A stretch of 64,000 nt of DNA from an uncultured Paraprevotella sp. Its GTDB lineage: Bacteria; Bacteroidota; Bacteroidia; Bacteroidales; Bacteroidaceae. The stretch covers positions 6,566-70,565 of the forward strand of contig URDY01000014.1 in assembly GCA_900546665.1 (NCBI GenBank), given 5' to 3'. The number at the start of each line of letters is the position of its first letter. Position 1 is the first letter of the stretch. The position numbers and the translations under genes were made by a program. The notes under the pieces were generated by a model. That model ran no database searches. It was not told the DNA's origin and was given only the letters and a program-made list of their open reading frames with translations. Shown piece after piece: positions 25,793 to 36,029 of the stretch.

Positions 25793-26296
25793 TTACAGGT
25801 TGTGGTGAAAGGGGATCTCGATGACTTCAAGATCTTTGAAGTTCTGTCCGTCAACAGTAAACCGTACCAAAGTCCGGACTTTATACCATCCTGACAATCC
25901 GGCAGCTCCGGGGTTGATGTGCAGAAGGTGAAGGGTGTGATCATATTGTACCTTCAGAATGTGCGAATGTCCGCTGATGAACAGCTGGGGAGGACGCTCA
26001 TAAAGGCTTTTTCTGACAGGTGGCGCATATTTTCCGGGGTATCCGCCAATATGTGTCATCATAATGTCTGCATCTTCGCATTTCCAGCGTAGTTTTTCAC
26101 CATACATGCGTCTCAGATCGCCTCCATCGCAGTTGCCGCAGACGGCCAGAAACGGACGGAATTCAGCCAGCTTTTGGGCAACTTCAAGTGAGCCTATGTC
26201 GCCTGCATGCCATATTTCATCGCACTCCTCAAAATAATCCAGGTATTTCTGATCCCAATAACCATGGGTGTCAGAGAGCAGGCCTATTCTTTTCAC
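25793..26296 (-). CDS. YfcE-type metallophosphoesterase
   Basis: A 167-residue metal-dependent phosphodiesterase. Motifs in order: DTHG (residues 9-12), GDIGS (33-37), GNCDGG, THIGG, GHSH and NPGA, the complete MPE set for two divalent metals. The family (YfcE/MJ0936) hydrolyses small phosphodiesters; the physiological substrate is unknown. The start appears to be GTG at 26296, overlapping the upstream stop as GTGA. Last gene of a three-gene minus-strand operon. Confidence 0.9.
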   Translation of the reverse strand: MKRIGLLSDTHGYWDQKYLDYFEECDEIWHAGDIGSLEVAQKLAEFRPFLAVCGNCDGGDLRRMYGEKLRWKCEDADIMMTHIGGYPGKYAPPVRKSLYERPPQLFISGHSHILKVQYDHTLHLLHINPGAAGLSGWYKVRTLVRFTVDGQNFKDLEVIEIPFHHNL

Positions 26297-26922
26297 AGAT
26301 TCAATTTCTTTTTAATGAATTCCTTGATGAATTCTGTAGTGTCTTCCAGCCCGAGAATGGAAGAGTTGATGCACAGGTGATAGGAATCAGCCTGTCCCCA
26401 CGTCTTGGCGCTGTAATAATTATAATATGATGCCCTGTTTTCGTCTCCGGAAAGGATCTTCTTTTCTGCTTCGGCCGGAGAGATGTTCAAACGTTCACTG
26501 ACCCGTTGGATGCGGTCCTCCATGTCACCGGTAATGAAAATATTGACACAACGTGGATTATCCCTTAAAATATAGTCAGCGCATCTGCCCACAAATACGC
26601 ACGACTCCTGTGACGCTGCTTTTCGGATGGCATCACTTTGGAACTTGAAAAGGGATTCGTCACTTAACTGATTGTTATAGATATTTTCGCTGTTGCTGAA
26701 TATGGGTGCGAAAGAACTGAGCAAAAGTTTAAAAAAACCTTTGTGCTCGTCATTGCGTTCAAAGAATTTTTTGTTGAATCCACTCTCCTGGGCGGCCAGG
26801 TCCAGAAGTTCCTTATCGTAGAATCTGATATTGAAATCTTTGGCCAGTTGTCGGCCTATAATGTGGCCGCCACTGCCTAATTGTCGTCCGACATTGATGA
26901 TAAACAAGTCTTCTTTATTCAT
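26293..26922 (-). CDS. Cytidylate kinase-like protein
   Basis: A 209-residue P-loop kinase of the 'cytidylate kinase-2' type. The N-terminus has VGRQLGSGGHIIGRQLAKD (variant P-loop GSGG) and RFYDKELLDLAA; the middle has CVFVGRCADYIL and IFITGDMEDRIQR. It is distinct from housekeeping Cmk, and the true substrate is uncertain. It overlaps the MATE gene by 8 nt and the phosphoesterase gene by 4 nt. Confidence 0.85.
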   Translation of the reverse strand: MNKEDLFIINVGRQLGSGGHIIGRQLAKDFNIRFYDKELLDLAAQESGFNKKFFERNDEHKGFFKLLLSSFAPIFSNSENIYNNQLSDESLFKFQSDAIRKAASQESCVFVGRCADYILRDNPRCVNIFITGDMEDRIQRVSERLNISPAEAEKKILSGDENRASYYNYYSAKTWGQADSYHLCINSSILGLEDTTEFIKEFIKKKLNL

Positions 26923-28282
26923 GGTTGGATTTTTTAGCTAATAGATTGAATTTTTTATAGTGGTTAACAAGCATGCAGGTGGCGACAAACCATGCAATCA
27001 GGTCTGAAATAGGCATGGCATACCATACACCGTCTATTCCCCAAAAGCGTGGTAAAATCAAGGTGAGCGGAACGAGAAACAACATCTGTCTGGTGAGTGA
27101 CAGGAATATACTCTTTCCTGCTAGCCCTATACTCTGGAAAAAGTTGGTTGTGACCATTTGCATGCCGATCAACGGGAAAAACATCACGACAATGCGCATG
27201 CCTTTTTCTGACATGTCGATAAGTTGCGGATCAGAAGTAAATGCGCGGACACAGACTCCGGGGATTATTTCACCGATAAGGAAACCGGAAGTGGTGATAA
27301 TCGTTCCCCAAAGCAGTGTATATCTTAATACTTTCAGAACCCGGTCATATTTTTGTGCTCCGAAGTTATAGCCGGCAATCGGCTGCATGCCCTGATTTAG
27401 TCCTATCACGATCATGACGAACAGGAATGTGATGCGGTTGACAATTCCGTATGCACCGATAGCCAGATCGCCGCCGTATAATCCCAGACTTCTGTTGATA
27501 ATGATAACCACAATGCAAGCGCAACTGTTCATCAGGAACGGTGAAAGTCCGATGGCCAGGGTGTCCTCGACAATTTTTCTTTTCAGACGGTAGATTCCTT
27601 TTTGGAAATGTAGCATTTCCTTGTCATTCCTGAATATTGAGATCTGCCACATCAGGGCCATGACCTGGGCCAGTACCGTAGCAAATGCCGCTCCTTTTAT
27701 TCCCATGTCGAAGCCATAAATGAATATCGGGTCCATAACCGTGTTGATAATGACCGTAAAGATAGTCGCGTTCATTGCACTTCGGGGGTGGCCGGCAGAC
27801 CTTAATACGGAGTTGAGTGTTAGGTAGCTATGAGTTACTACGTTACCTAATAATATGATACTCATGTAGTCGCGTGCGTATGGAATGGTTGCTTCGCTTG
27901 CTCCGAAAAAATAGAGGATCGGATCCAGAAACAGAAGGCATACCAAACCAAAGGAAAGTCCGAGTATTAAAGTCAGCGTAATGACGTTACCAAAGATCAG
28001 TTTGGCTGTGGCATAGTCTTTCTGTCCGAGCTTGACGGAAATAAGTGTGGAAGCTCCGACGCCGACCATGGCTCCGAATGCGGCAGACAGGTTCATGAAT
28101 GGAAAGGTCAGCGCCAATCCAGAAATGGCCATCGGACCGACACCATGTCCAATAAAGATACTGTCTACCATATTGTACAGAGATGATGCCGTCATTGCAA
28201 TAATGGCCGGAATGGCATATTGAGCCAAGAGCTTGCTGATTTTAAGCGTACCTAAATCTAATGGAGATGTCTGAGCAGTCAT
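26915..28282 (-). CDS. MATE family efflux transporter
   Basis: 455 residues from ATG 28282 (the frame extends three codons to a TTG at 28291). Twelve membrane segments in two MatE halves; conserved stretches include MTASSLYNMVDSIFIGHGVG near the N-terminus and GLNQGMQPIAGYNFGAQKYD in the middle, typical of the DinF/NorM-like Na+ or H+ drug antiporters. First gene of the operon with the kinase-like and phosphoesterase genes. TAGTTTTG (28314-28321, minus strand) is a candidate -7 box. Confidence 0.92.
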   Translation of the reverse strand: MTAQTSPLDLGTLKISKLLAQYAIPAIIAMTASSLYNMVDSIFIGHGVGPMAISGLALTFPFMNLSAAFGAMVGVGASTLISVKLGQKDYATAKLIFGNVITLTLILGLSFGLVCLLFLDPILYFFGASEATIPYARDYMSIILLGNVVTHSYLTLNSVLRSAGHPRSAMNATIFTVIINTVMDPIFIYGFDMGIKGAAFATVLAQVMALMWQISIFRNDKEMLHFQKGIYRLKRKIVEDTLAIGLSPFLMNSCACIVVIIINRSLGLYGGDLAIGAYGIVNRITFLFVMIVIGLNQGMQPIAGYNFGAQKYDRVLKVLRYTLLWGTIITTSGFLIGEIIPGVCVRAFTSDPQLIDMSEKGMRIVVMFFPLIGMQMVTTNFFQSIGLAGKSIFLSLTRQMLFLVPLTLILPRFWGIDGVWYAMPISDLIAWFVATCMLVNHYKKFNLLAKKSNHE

Positions 28283-28424
28283 ATTAAACAAATATTATAC
28301 CTATATTAACATACAAAACTACAAAAAAAATAATAAATGCAGAGTGTCATGATTTCAATAAATCTTAAATTCTTTACGGTTATGAAAAATATCCTAAAAA
28401 AGATGGAGGATAATGCTTTTTTAG

Positions 28425-28432
28425 TATCTTTG
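28425..28432 (+). promoter_or_regulatory. -7 box of the methylmalonyl-CoA decarboxylase operon
   Basis: TATCTTTG about 70 nt upstream of mmdA, the only good match before the operon. A clear -33 box is not seen at the usual spacing. Confidence 0.5.
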
Positions 28433-28502
28433 TGCATGTTGTTCCAATAGGAAAACTTGAGGACAAATCAAATAAATATAAGACTTTAAATCAATATCAG
28501 CA

Positions 28503-30056
28503 ATGAGTAACCAATTAGAACGAATTAAGGAATTAGTAGAACGCCGTGCAAAGGCGAGATTGGGAGGAGGCGAAAAAGCCATTGAAAAACAACACGCCAG
28601 AGGAAAATATACAGCTCGCGAGCGGATTGATATGTTGTTGGACGAAGGAAGTTTTGAAGAAATGGATATGTTCAAGCTTCATCGTTGTACCAATTTTGGT
28701 ATGGAAAAAAAGCAGTATCTTGGTGATGGCGTCGTAACAGGAAGCGGTACGATCGATGGCCGTCTGGTCTATGTCTTTGCGCAGGATTTCACTGTGAATG
28801 GCGGATCTCTTTCAGAAACCATGGCAGAGAAAATCTGTAAAGTGATGGATCAGGCTATGAAAATGGGAGCTCCGTGTATCGGTATTAATGATTCTGGTGG
28901 TGCTCGTATTCAGGAAGGAATTAATGCATTGGGCGGATACGCTTCAATATTCCAACGCAATATAGAAGCTTCGGGTGTTATTCCACAGATTTCCGGAATC
29001 TTCGGACCCTGTGCAGGTGGAGCCGTTTATTCTCCGGCATTGACAGACTTTATCTTGATGATGGAGGGTACATCTTATATGTTCCTTACCGGTCCGAAGG
29101 TGGTGAAAACGGTTACAGGAGAAGATGTATCTCAGGAAGATTTGGGAGGTGCCAGTGTGCATGCGACGAAGTCTGGTGTTACTCACTTTACGGCCGAAAC
29201 GGAAGAAGAGGCAATGCAGATGATTCGTACGCTGATCAGTTACATTCCGCAGAACAATATGGAAGAAGCGCCGCGTGTGCCTTGTACGGATCCTATCAAC
29301 CGTTTGGAAGACAGCCTGAATGAGATCATTCCTGACAATCCGAACCAGGCTTATGATATGTATGAGGTTATTGGGGCTATCGTAGATAACGGTGAGTTCT
29401 TCGAGGTGCAGCCCGATTATGCAAAGAATATCATCGTCGGTTTTGCACGTTTCAACGGTCAGAGCGTCGGAATAGTGGCCAACCAGCCTAAGTGTTATGC
29501 CGGTGTATTGGATTGCAACGCCAGTCGGAAGGGTGCCCGTTTCGTCCGTTTCTGTGATTCGTTTAATATTCCTTTGGTTACTTTGGTCGACGTTCCGGGC
29601 TTCCTTCCGGGTACAGGTCAGGAATACAATGCCGTAATTCTGCATGGTGCCAAGTTGCTTTATGCTTATGGTGAGGCTACAGTGCCCAAAGTGACGGTTA
29701 CTTTGCGCAAGAGTTACGGTGGTTCTCATATTGTGATGAGTTGTAAACAGTTGAGAGGAGATATCAATTATGCATGGCCGTCAGCTGAAATTGCTGTGAT
29801 GGGTGCATCAGGAGCGGTTGCCGTATTGTATGCAAAGGATGCCAAGGAAGCTGAAGATCCGAAGAAGTTCCTTGAGGAAAAGGAAGAAGAGTATAACAAA
29901 CTCTTCACCAATCCTTACCAGGCTGCCAAATACGGTTATATCGACGATGTGATCGAACCGCGTAATACACGATTCCGTGTGATTCGTGCTTTGGCTCAAT
30001 TGCAGACTAAAAAATTAACTAATCCTGTTAAGAAACACGGAAACATTCCGTTGTAA
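28503..30056 (+). CDS. mmdA: Methylmalonyl-CoA decarboxylase alpha subunit (carboxyltransferase)
   Basis: A 517-residue crotonase-fold carboxyltransferase that transfers CO2 from methylmalonyl-CoA to biotin, giving propionyl-CoA. It has both acyl-CoA carboxylase halves: [20 protein letters not shown] and [19 protein letters not shown] in the N-half, and [20 protein letters not shown] in the C-half. The order mmdA, OadG-like, biotin carrier, mmdB is that of a Na+-pumping decarboxylase. A propionyl-CoA carboxylase beta role is the alternative, but the membrane subunits downstream argue for the decarboxylase. Confidence 0.93.
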   Translation: MSNQLERIKELVERRAKARLGGGEKAIEKQHARGKYTARERIDMLLDEGSFEEMDMFKLHRCTNFGMEKKQYLGDGVVTGSGTIDGRLVYVFAQDFTVNGGSLSETMAEKICKVMDQAMKMGAPCIGINDSGGARIQEGINALGGYASIFQRNIEASGVIPQISGIFGPCAGGAVYSPALTDFILMMEGTSYMFLTGPKVVKTVTGEDVSQEDLGGASVHATKSGVTHFTAETEEEAMQMIRTLISYIPQNNMEEAPRVPCTDPINRLEDSLNEIIPDNPNQAYDMYEVIGAIVDNGEFFEVQPDYAKNIIVGFARFNGQSVGIVANQPKCYAGVLDCNASRKGARFVRFCDSFNIPLVTLVDVPGFLPGTGQEYNAVILHGAKLLYAYGEATVPKVTVTLRKSYGGSHIVMSCKQLRGDINYAWPSAEIAVMGASGAVAVLYAKDAKEAEDPKKFLEEKEEEYNKLFTNPYQAAKYGYIDDVIEPRNTRFRVIRALAQLQTKKLTNPVKKHGNIPL

Positions 30057-30075
30057 TCCGAAAAACCGCAAAAAG

Positions 30076-31035
30076 ATGATAAACAAAAGATTTTTAACCG
30101 TCTTGACGAGCTTATGTGCCGTGCTGGTTGCTTTTGGGCAGGGTGCTTATAGCTTTAAGATAAATGAGGTGGTCGTCATAAATCAGAGCGGACTGGTCGA
30201 CGAGTATGGCGAGAGATCTGCATGGATTGAAATAGCCAATACGGCGTGGGGTACGAATAATATCCGCAGCTGCTATCTGACGACAAACCGTGCAGCGCTC
30301 GATAAGAATATGTCTGTACCGGAGCGTGTAAAACTGATGTCATTGATTCCAAAGGGTGACGAGCGGACTAATCTGACCGCCAAGCAGAATATTGTTTTCT
30401 TTGCTGACGGAAGGACTAATCTTGGTACTTTACATACCAATTTTACGTTGGTACCCGGACAAGCTAATTTCATTGCTTTGTTTGATGGAAACGGAAAAAC
30501 ACTGTTGGATTCCATTACGGTTCCGCCATTGGAAGCGGATCAGTCTTATGCCCGCGTTTATAATGCAGATACGGATGATTACGAATGGGTGGTATTGGAC
30601 GCTAAAGAAGTGACTCCCTGTGGCCCCAATGTAGGACAAGGCAAGGTGCAGGACAAGATTGCCGAGTTCAAGGAAAAAGATCCTCATGGTATTGCAATGA
30701 CCATCATGGCGATGTCTATCGTATTCGGATGTTTGTTGCTGCTTTATGTTTTCTTCCGTATTTTCGGTTATGTCGTATCTCTGTTGGGTAAGATGACACG
30801 CGTGAGAGCGATCCGTTCTATACATGACAAGGCAGAACGTGCTACTATTATGGCTAAACAGGGAATGGAAACCAAGGGCGTGGATATGAAAATATATATG
30901 GCAGTCATAGCCATGGCCTTGCGTGAATACGAAGAAGATGTACATGATGTGGAAAGCAATGTGCTGACGCTTCATCAGGAAGAACATACAGACTGGAATG
31001 CCAAAGACAATGCCATGCGTGAATGGCCTAAATAA
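30076..31035 (+). CDS. OadG-like subunit with N-terminal lamin-tail-like domain
   Basis: 319 residues. Signal peptide (about 1-26), then a domain beginning FKINEVVVINQSGLVDEYGE with WIEIAN, the pattern of a lamin-tail (LTD) fold facing the periplasm. A single membrane segment (ITIMAMSIVFG, MTIMAMSIVFGCLLLLYVFF at about 210-230) precedes a charged cytoplasmic tail, as in OadG, the small assembly subunit of Na+-pumping decarboxylases. Ordinary OadG is about 80-100 residues, so the extracytoplasmic addition is notable. Located between mmdA and the biotin carrier. Confidence 0.78.
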   Translation: MINKRFLTVLTSLCAVLVAFGQGAYSFKINEVVVINQSGLVDEYGERSAWIEIANTAWGTNNIRSCYLTTNRAALDKNMSVPERVKLMSLIPKGDERTNLTAKQNIVFFADGRTNLGTLHTNFTLVPGQANFIALFDGNGKTLLDSITVPPLEADQSYARVYNADTDDYEWVVLDAKEVTPCGPNVGQGKVQDKIAEFKEKDPHGIAMTIMAMSIVFGCLLLLYVFFRIFGYVVSLLGKMTRVRAIRSIHDKAERATIMAKQGMETKGVDMKIYMAVIAMALREYEEDVHDVESNVLTLHQEEHTDWNAKDNAMREWPK

Positions 31036-31070
31036 TAATTTTATAGAAAATAACTTTTAAAGAAAAGACC

Positions 31071-31514
31071 ATGAAAGAATATAAATATAAAGTAAAAGGT
31101 GCCGAGTATGTGGTGAAGATCAATGACGTGGAAGGAAACTTGGCCAAAGTGGAAGTAAACGGAATTTCATTTGATGTGGAATTGGATCGTCCGATGAATG
31201 TGTTGCATACTCCGGTAGTCCGTCCTGTAGCTCATGTTCATCATGCTACGGCTGCGCCTGCAGCTGCTCCGGCGCCTCAGCCTGAGGTTCCGGCCGGTGC
31301 CGGTTCTGCAGTACGTGCACCATTGCCCGGTACGATCAATGCAGTCAGTGTGACTGTAGGTCAGGCTGTTAAGAAAGGCCAGACTGTAGTGGTGCTTGAA
31401 GCCATGAAGATGGAGAATAATATCACGGCAGAATGCGACGGTACGGTAACAGCAGTACATGTAAACAAAGGTGATTCTGTTCGGGAAGGTGCAATATTGG
31501 TAACAATAGGATAA
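31071..31514 (+). CDS. mmdC: Biotin carrier protein of methylmalonyl-CoA decarboxylase
   Basis: 147 residues. The C-terminal biotinyl domain contains VVLEAMKMENNI, the biotinylation motif with the acceptor lysine in EAMKMEN. An Ala/Pro-rich linker (about residues 58-80, APAAAPAPQPE) separates it from an N-terminal beta domain. It carries CO2 between the MmdA active site and the MmdB membrane decarboxylase. The stop is 4 nt before mmdB. Confidence 0.93.
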   Translation: MKEYKYKVKGAEYVVKINDVEGNLAKVEVNGISFDVELDRPMNVLHTPVVRPVAHVHHATAAPAAAPAPQPEVPAGAGSAVRAPLPGTINAVSVTVGQAVKKGQTVVVLEAMKMENNITAECDGTVTAVHVNKGDSVREGAILVTIG

Positions 31515-31518
31515 GTTT

Positions 31519-32673
31519 ATGGAAGTATTTGATTTTACTGTAACTAAATTAGCCGACTTCCTTACCTATACGGGATTTGCAAATGCCGAAGTAGGTAACT
31601 GGATCATGATATTGGTCGGTGCATTCTTCTTGTGGCTGGCCATCAAGAAGGATTTTGAGCCTTTGTTGCTGATTCCTATCGGTCTGGGTATTATTTTGGG
31701 AAACATACCGTTCAAGGCGGTAGGACTGGAAATCGGATTATATGAGGATAATTCTGTCCTGAATATTTTCTATCAGGGTGTGAAAACCGGCTGGTATCCG
31801 CCTTTGGTGTTCTTGGGTATTGGAGCCATGACGGATTTTTCGGCGTTAATTGCCAATCCCAAACTTTTGTTGGTTGGTGCTGCTGCCCAGTTTGGTATAT
31901 TCGGTGCTTATATGATAGCCCTGGCTTTGGGGTTTGAGCCGAATCAGGCTGCAGGTATTGCCATAATTGGTGGAGCTGACGGACCGACAGCCATATTCCT
32001 GTCATCCAAACTTTCACCTAACCTGATGGGAGCCATTGCGGTTTGTGCTTATTCCTATATGGCATTGGTTCCGGTTATTCAGCCGCCTTTGATGCGTTTG
32101 TTGACTACAAAAAAGGAACGGCTTATCAGAATGAAACCGGCTCGTCAGGTTTCACAGACTGAAAAAATCATATTCCCGATTGTAGGTCTGTTGCTGACTA
32201 CTTTCATTGTGCCGTCTGGTTTGCCATTGTTGGGTATGTTGTTCTTTGGTAATCTGTTAAAGGAAAGCACCAAGACCACACGTTTGGCAAAGACTGCCGG
32301 AAGCGCACTGAACGATGTGATTGTAATGCTGCTGGGTCTGACCGTTGGTTGTTCAACACAGGCCAGCGAGTTCTTGACATGGGACACTATCAAGATCTTC
32401 TTCCTGGGTGCGTTGGCATTTATTATTGCTACAGCATCAGGTGTGTTGTTCGTGAAGTTCTTTAATTTGTTCTTGCCACAACATAAGAAGATCAATCCGT
32501 TGATTGGTAATGCCGGTGTATCTGCAGTTCCTATGGCAGCCCGCATTTCACAAAACCTCGGATTGGAATATGATTCCAAGAACTATTTGTTGATGCATGC
32601 CATGGGACCGAATGTGGCCGGTGTGATTGGCTCAGCCGTGGCTGCAGGTGTGTTGTTGGGATTCTTAAGTTGA
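31519..32673 (+). CDS. mmdB: Methylmalonyl-CoA decarboxylase beta subunit (Na+ pump)
   Basis: A 384-residue integral membrane protein of the OadB/MmdB/GcdB family, about nine membrane segments. It couples decarboxylation of carboxybiotin to Na+ export. Signature stretches are FLGIGAMTDFSALIANPK, GIAIIGGADGPTAIFLSSKL (the Na+/carboxybiotin-binding Asp region) and NAGVSAVPMAARISQ. Last gene of the operon, followed by a strong terminator. Confidence 0.95.
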   Translation: MEVFDFTVTKLADFLTYTGFANAEVGNWIMILVGAFFLWLAIKKDFEPLLLIPIGLGIILGNIPFKAVGLEIGLYEDNSVLNIFYQGVKTGWYPPLVFLGIGAMTDFSALIANPKLLLVGAAAQFGIFGAYMIALALGFEPNQAAGIAIIGGADGPTAIFLSSKLSPNLMGAIAVCAYSYMALVPVIQPPLMRLLTTKKERLIRMKPARQVSQTEKIIFPIVGLLLTTFIVPSGLPLLGMLFFGNLLKESTKTTRLAKTAGSALNDVIVMLLGLTVGCSTQASEFLTWDTIKIFFLGALAFIIATASGVLFVKFFNLFLPQHKKINPLIGNAGVSAVPMAARISQNLGLEYDSKNYLLMHAMGPNVAGVIGSAVAAGVLLGFLS

Positions 32674-32699
32674 TGTAATTGATAATAGGAAGATATCCG

Positions 32700-32746
32700 A
32701 AAAATCCCTTGTTCCTGATATCATTCTTTGGGAACAAGGGATTTTT
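32700..32746. terminator. Bidirectional terminator
   Basis: AAAAATCCCTTGTTCC and GGAACAAGGGATTTTT around a 15-nt loop, between the converging mmdB and Nudix genes. Confidence 0.88.
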
Positions 32747-32753
32747 GCTGTAT

Positions 32754-33308
32754 TCAGAGTAAATGGCGTTCGGCAAAATATTTCCATAAGGGAGCAGCCA
32801 TCGTGGCTTGTTTAATAAGATCGCCAGTTAAAAGCGCACGTACCTCCTCAGTTGATAAGAGATGAATACTGATGTCTTCGGTTTCTTCAAGATGTTGTTC
32901 GGAAACCTTTTCTACATCGGTGGCCAGAAAACAATGACAAAGGTTGGTCATCGTAGTGGCATTGGCAGAAATAGTCATAAAATGTTCCCAATGGCCGTTT
33001 CCATAACCCGTCTCTTCATAGAGTTCCCGTTTGGCCGCTTCTAATGGTGTTTCTTCCTTTTCGCATATACCGGCACATATTTCGTATCCTGTCCATTGCA
33101 GACCGTGACGATATTGACGTTCCATCAGAAATTGGCCGTCTTTGGTAAGTGCGATGACATTAACCCAGTCGGGATATTCCAATATGTAGTATTCTTCGTT
33201 TTCGATACCGTTTGGCATTCTGATATGGTCGCGGCGGGCTGTAAGCCATGGTCGTTTTATAAGATATTCACTGTGAATGATACGCCATGATTTGTCATCG
33301 TGATTCAT
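32754..33308 (-). CDS. Nudix hydrolase (ADP-ribose pyrophosphatase-like)
   Basis: 184 residues. The Nudix box GICEKEETPLEAAKRELYEE followed by TGYG (about residues 95-117) fits Gx5Ex7REUxEExGU. The N-terminal part (DYWVN-type EYPDWVNVIALTKDGQFLM) resembles ADP-ribose pyrophosphatases. Substrate inferred only. TACTTTTG (33359-33366, minus) is a plausible -7 box. Confidence 0.88.
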   Translation of the reverse strand: MNHDDKSWRIIHSEYLIKRPWLTARRDHIRMPNGIENEEYYILEYPDWVNVIALTKDGQFLMERQYRHGLQWTGYEICAGICEKEETPLEAAKRELYEETGYGNGHWEHFMTISANATTMTNLCHCFLATDVEKVSEQHLEETEDISIHLLSTEEVRALLTGDLIKQATMAAPLWKYFAERHLL

Positions 33309-33585
33309 GTCTTTATTTGAATATTGGGGTTTTGTGATTGAAAATGTACGTCTTAATACAAAAGTATGAATTTATTTTGAATATCGTTTCGCTGTAAGCC
33401 GGTTTTATGCCAATAAGAAGAACTCATAAAAGTTGTATGGTGAAACAGGAAATGGAAACATGTCGGTCGATAGGCAGATTTTTATATTATGTCAGACCGG
33501 ATATTTCTGTGGGCAGAGGTATTTTATTAAATCAAAAAGGTTATCTTTGTAATTCATTTAATCACATCTAACTTAATTATTATAT

Positions 33586-36018
33586 ATGAAAAACAATCTT
33601 TTTAACCGATCAGGTATTTGGGGTATTATTTTAGCCGTATTATGGCCTGTTGCCGCCCATGCAGGGAATGATGACAGTAACTTGAAGCTTAAGTACAATC
33701 GTCCGGCTACTTATTTTGAGGAAGCCTTGGTCATCGGTAATGGAACCATGGGGGCGATAGTTTATGGCGGTCAGGATAAGGATGTCATTTCACTTAATGA
33801 CATCACTTTGTGGACTGGAGAACCGGATCGTGAGGTCACTACACCGGACGCATATAAGGCCATTCCGGAAATTCGGGCCTTATTGGAAAAGGAGGATTAC
33901 AGGGCTGCTGACCGAACGCAGAGAAAGGTACAGGGACATTATAGTGAGAATTATCAACCATTGGGGCGTTTGAACATCACTTACCTGGGACGGTCAGCTT
34001 CCGTGAAGAATTATGAGCGTGTTCTGGATATCAGTCAGGCTATAGCCAAAACGACCTATGAGGTAGGAGAAAAACCGTTTGAATGTGATTATTTTGCATC
34101 TGCACCGGATTCGGTGATCGTTTTAAGAATACGGTCGGAAGAAGAAGGAGGAATTAAAGCAATTTTGTCTTTTGATTCCCAATTGCCACATTCCGTGCAG
34201 GCCGGTGGAAATGAAATCTCTGCTGAAGGTTATGCGGCATATCATTCTTATCCCTCCTATTATAATGAAGTCGGTAACAAACATTTGTATGATCCGGATC
34301 GGGGCGTTCATTTCAGAACATTGATCCGTGTTTCCGTATCAGACGGGAGCGTCAAAAGCTATGCCTCGGGAGAACTGAAGTTAGACGGTGTGCACGAAGC
34401 TTTGATTCTGGTTGCCAATGTGACTAGTTTTAACGGGTTTGATAAAGATCCGGTTCGTGAAGGACGTGATTACCGTAAAAAGGTGGAGCGGCGGATGGAG
34501 CAGGCTTCAAAAAAGGAATATGCGGAATTGCGCGATAACCATGTATCGGATTATCAATCATTCTTTAATCGAGTGAAGTTGGATCTTGGTCAGACGGCTT
34601 CGGAAATATCCGCATTGCCTACAGATGAACAATTGTTGCGTTATACGGACGAATCCCAGTCTAATCCGGAACTTGAAGCTTTGTATTTCCAATATGGACG
34701 TTATTTGTTGATTTCATGTTCACGTACTCCGGGTGTTCCTGCCAATCTTCAAGGTTTGTGGAACGAACAACTGTTGCCGCCATGGAGCTGTAATTATACC
34801 AGCAATATCAATGTGGAAGAGAATTATTGGGCTGCAGAAACGGCTAATTTGAGTGAGATGCACAGACCTCTAATGGATTTTATAGCTAATCTCAGTCAGA
34901 CAGGACAGGTTACGGCAAAGGCTTATTACGGTGTGGAGAAAGGATGGTGTCTGGGGCAGAACACGGATATCTGGGCCATGACATGTCCGGTCGGTTTACA
35001 CGTCGGTGATCCCAGTTGGGCCTGTTGGACAATGGGTGGAGCGTGGTTGTCTACCCATATCTGGGAACACTTCCTTTTTACGCAAGATCGGGATTTTCTG
35101 AGAAAATATTATCCAGCCTTGAAAGGAGCAGCAGATTTCTGTCTTAACTGGCTGATCGAAAAGGATGGTTATCTTATTACTTCTCCGGGAACTTCGCCTG
35201 AAAATAAATTTATGACTCCTGATGGTTATGCCGGTGCTACTTCTTATGGATGTACTGCCGATTTGGCCATAACAAGGGAATGCCTTACTGATGCCGTTAA
35301 GGCCGCAGAGATTCTTAATACGGACAAGGATTTTCGGAAACAAGCCAAAAAGGCCCTGGCGCGCATCTTGCCTTATCGGGTTGGTGAAAACGGAAATCTG
35401 CAGGAGTGGTATCATGACTGGAAGGATCAGGATCCCAAGCACCGTCATCAATCACATTTGTTTGGACTCTATCCGGGGCATCATCTGACGTTGGACAAAA
35501 CACCCGATCTGGCAAAGGCTTGTGCACGTACGCTGGAGATTAAGGGAGATGAAACAACGGGATGGAGTACAGGATGGCGGGTTAACTTGTTTGCCAGGTT
35601 GCATGATGCAGAAAATGCTTATCATATTTACCGTCGTTTATTGCGTTATATCAGTCCGGATGCTTATCAGGGGCCGGATGCCCGTCGTGGCGGTGGAACT
35701 TATCCCAATTTGCTGGATGCCCATTCTCCATTTCAGATTGACGGTAACTTTGGAGGATGTGCGGGGGTAATAGAAATGCTGATGCAGTCTACGGAACAGA
35801 CCGTGACTCTCTTGCCTGCGCTGCCGGTTCAATGGAAAGACGGAAGTGTGAAGGGGATTTGTGCCCGTGGTGGCTTCGTGATAGATATGGAGTGGAAGGA
35901 CAGTCAGGTGGTGGCGTTGACCGTTTATTCCCGTAAGGGTGGCAAAACGACTTTCTGTTATAATGGCCGTAAAAAGACCGTTAGGATGAAAGAAGGTGAA
36001 CAGATCAAGTTACTTTAA
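33586..36018 (+). CDS. GH95 family alpha-L-fucosidase/alpha-L-galactosidase
   Basis: 810 residues with a signal peptide (about 1-26), so secreted or periplasmic. N-terminal beta domain (PATYFEEALVIGNGTMGAIV, NDITLWTGEPD) and an (alpha/alpha)6 barrel. PANLQGLWNEQLLPPW holds the Asn pair, TSPGTSPENKF the general-acid Glu, and FQIDGNFGGCAG the Asp region known in GH95. The family releases alpha-1,2-linked L-fucose or L-galactose by inversion. First of three adjacent glycosidases; TATCTTTG at 33542-33549 is a likely -7 box. Confidence 0.92.
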   Translation: MKNNLFNRSGIWGIILAVLWPVAAHAGNDDSNLKLKYNRPATYFEEALVIGNGTMGAIVYGGQDKDVISLNDITLWTGEPDREVTTPDAYKAIPEIRALLEKEDYRAADRTQRKVQGHYSENYQPLGRLNITYLGRSASVKNYERVLDISQAIAKTTYEVGEKPFECDYFASAPDSVIVLRIRSEEEGGIKAILSFDSQLPHSVQAGGNEISAEGYAAYHSYPSYYNEVGNKHLYDPDRGVHFRTLIRVSVSDGSVKSYASGELKLDGVHEALILVANVTSFNGFDKDPVREGRDYRKKVERRMEQASKKEYAELRDNHVSDYQSFFNRVKLDLGQTASEISALPTDEQLLRYTDESQSNPELEALYFQYGRYLLISCSRTPGVPANLQGLWNEQLLPPWSCNYTSNINVEENYWAAETANLSEMHRPLMDFIANLSQTGQVTAKAYYGVEKGWCLGQNTDIWAMTCPVGLHVGDPSWACWTMGGAWLSTHIWEHFLFTQDRDFLRKYYPALKGAADFCLNWLIEKDGYLITSPGTSPENKFMTPDGYAGATSYGCTADLAITRECLTDAVKAAEILNTDKDFRKQAKKALARILPYRVGENGNLQEWYHDWKDQDPKHRHQSHLFGLYPGHHLTLDKTPDLAKACARTLEIKGDETTGWSTGWRVNLFARLHDAENAYHIYRRLLRYISPDAYQGPDARRGGGTYPNLLDAHSPFQIDGNFGGCAGVIEMLMQSTEQTVTLLPALPVQWKDGSVKGICARGGFVIDMEWKDSQVVALTVYSRKGGKTTFCYNGRKKTVRMKEGEQIKLL

Positions 36019-36029
36019 TTGTATTGGTT

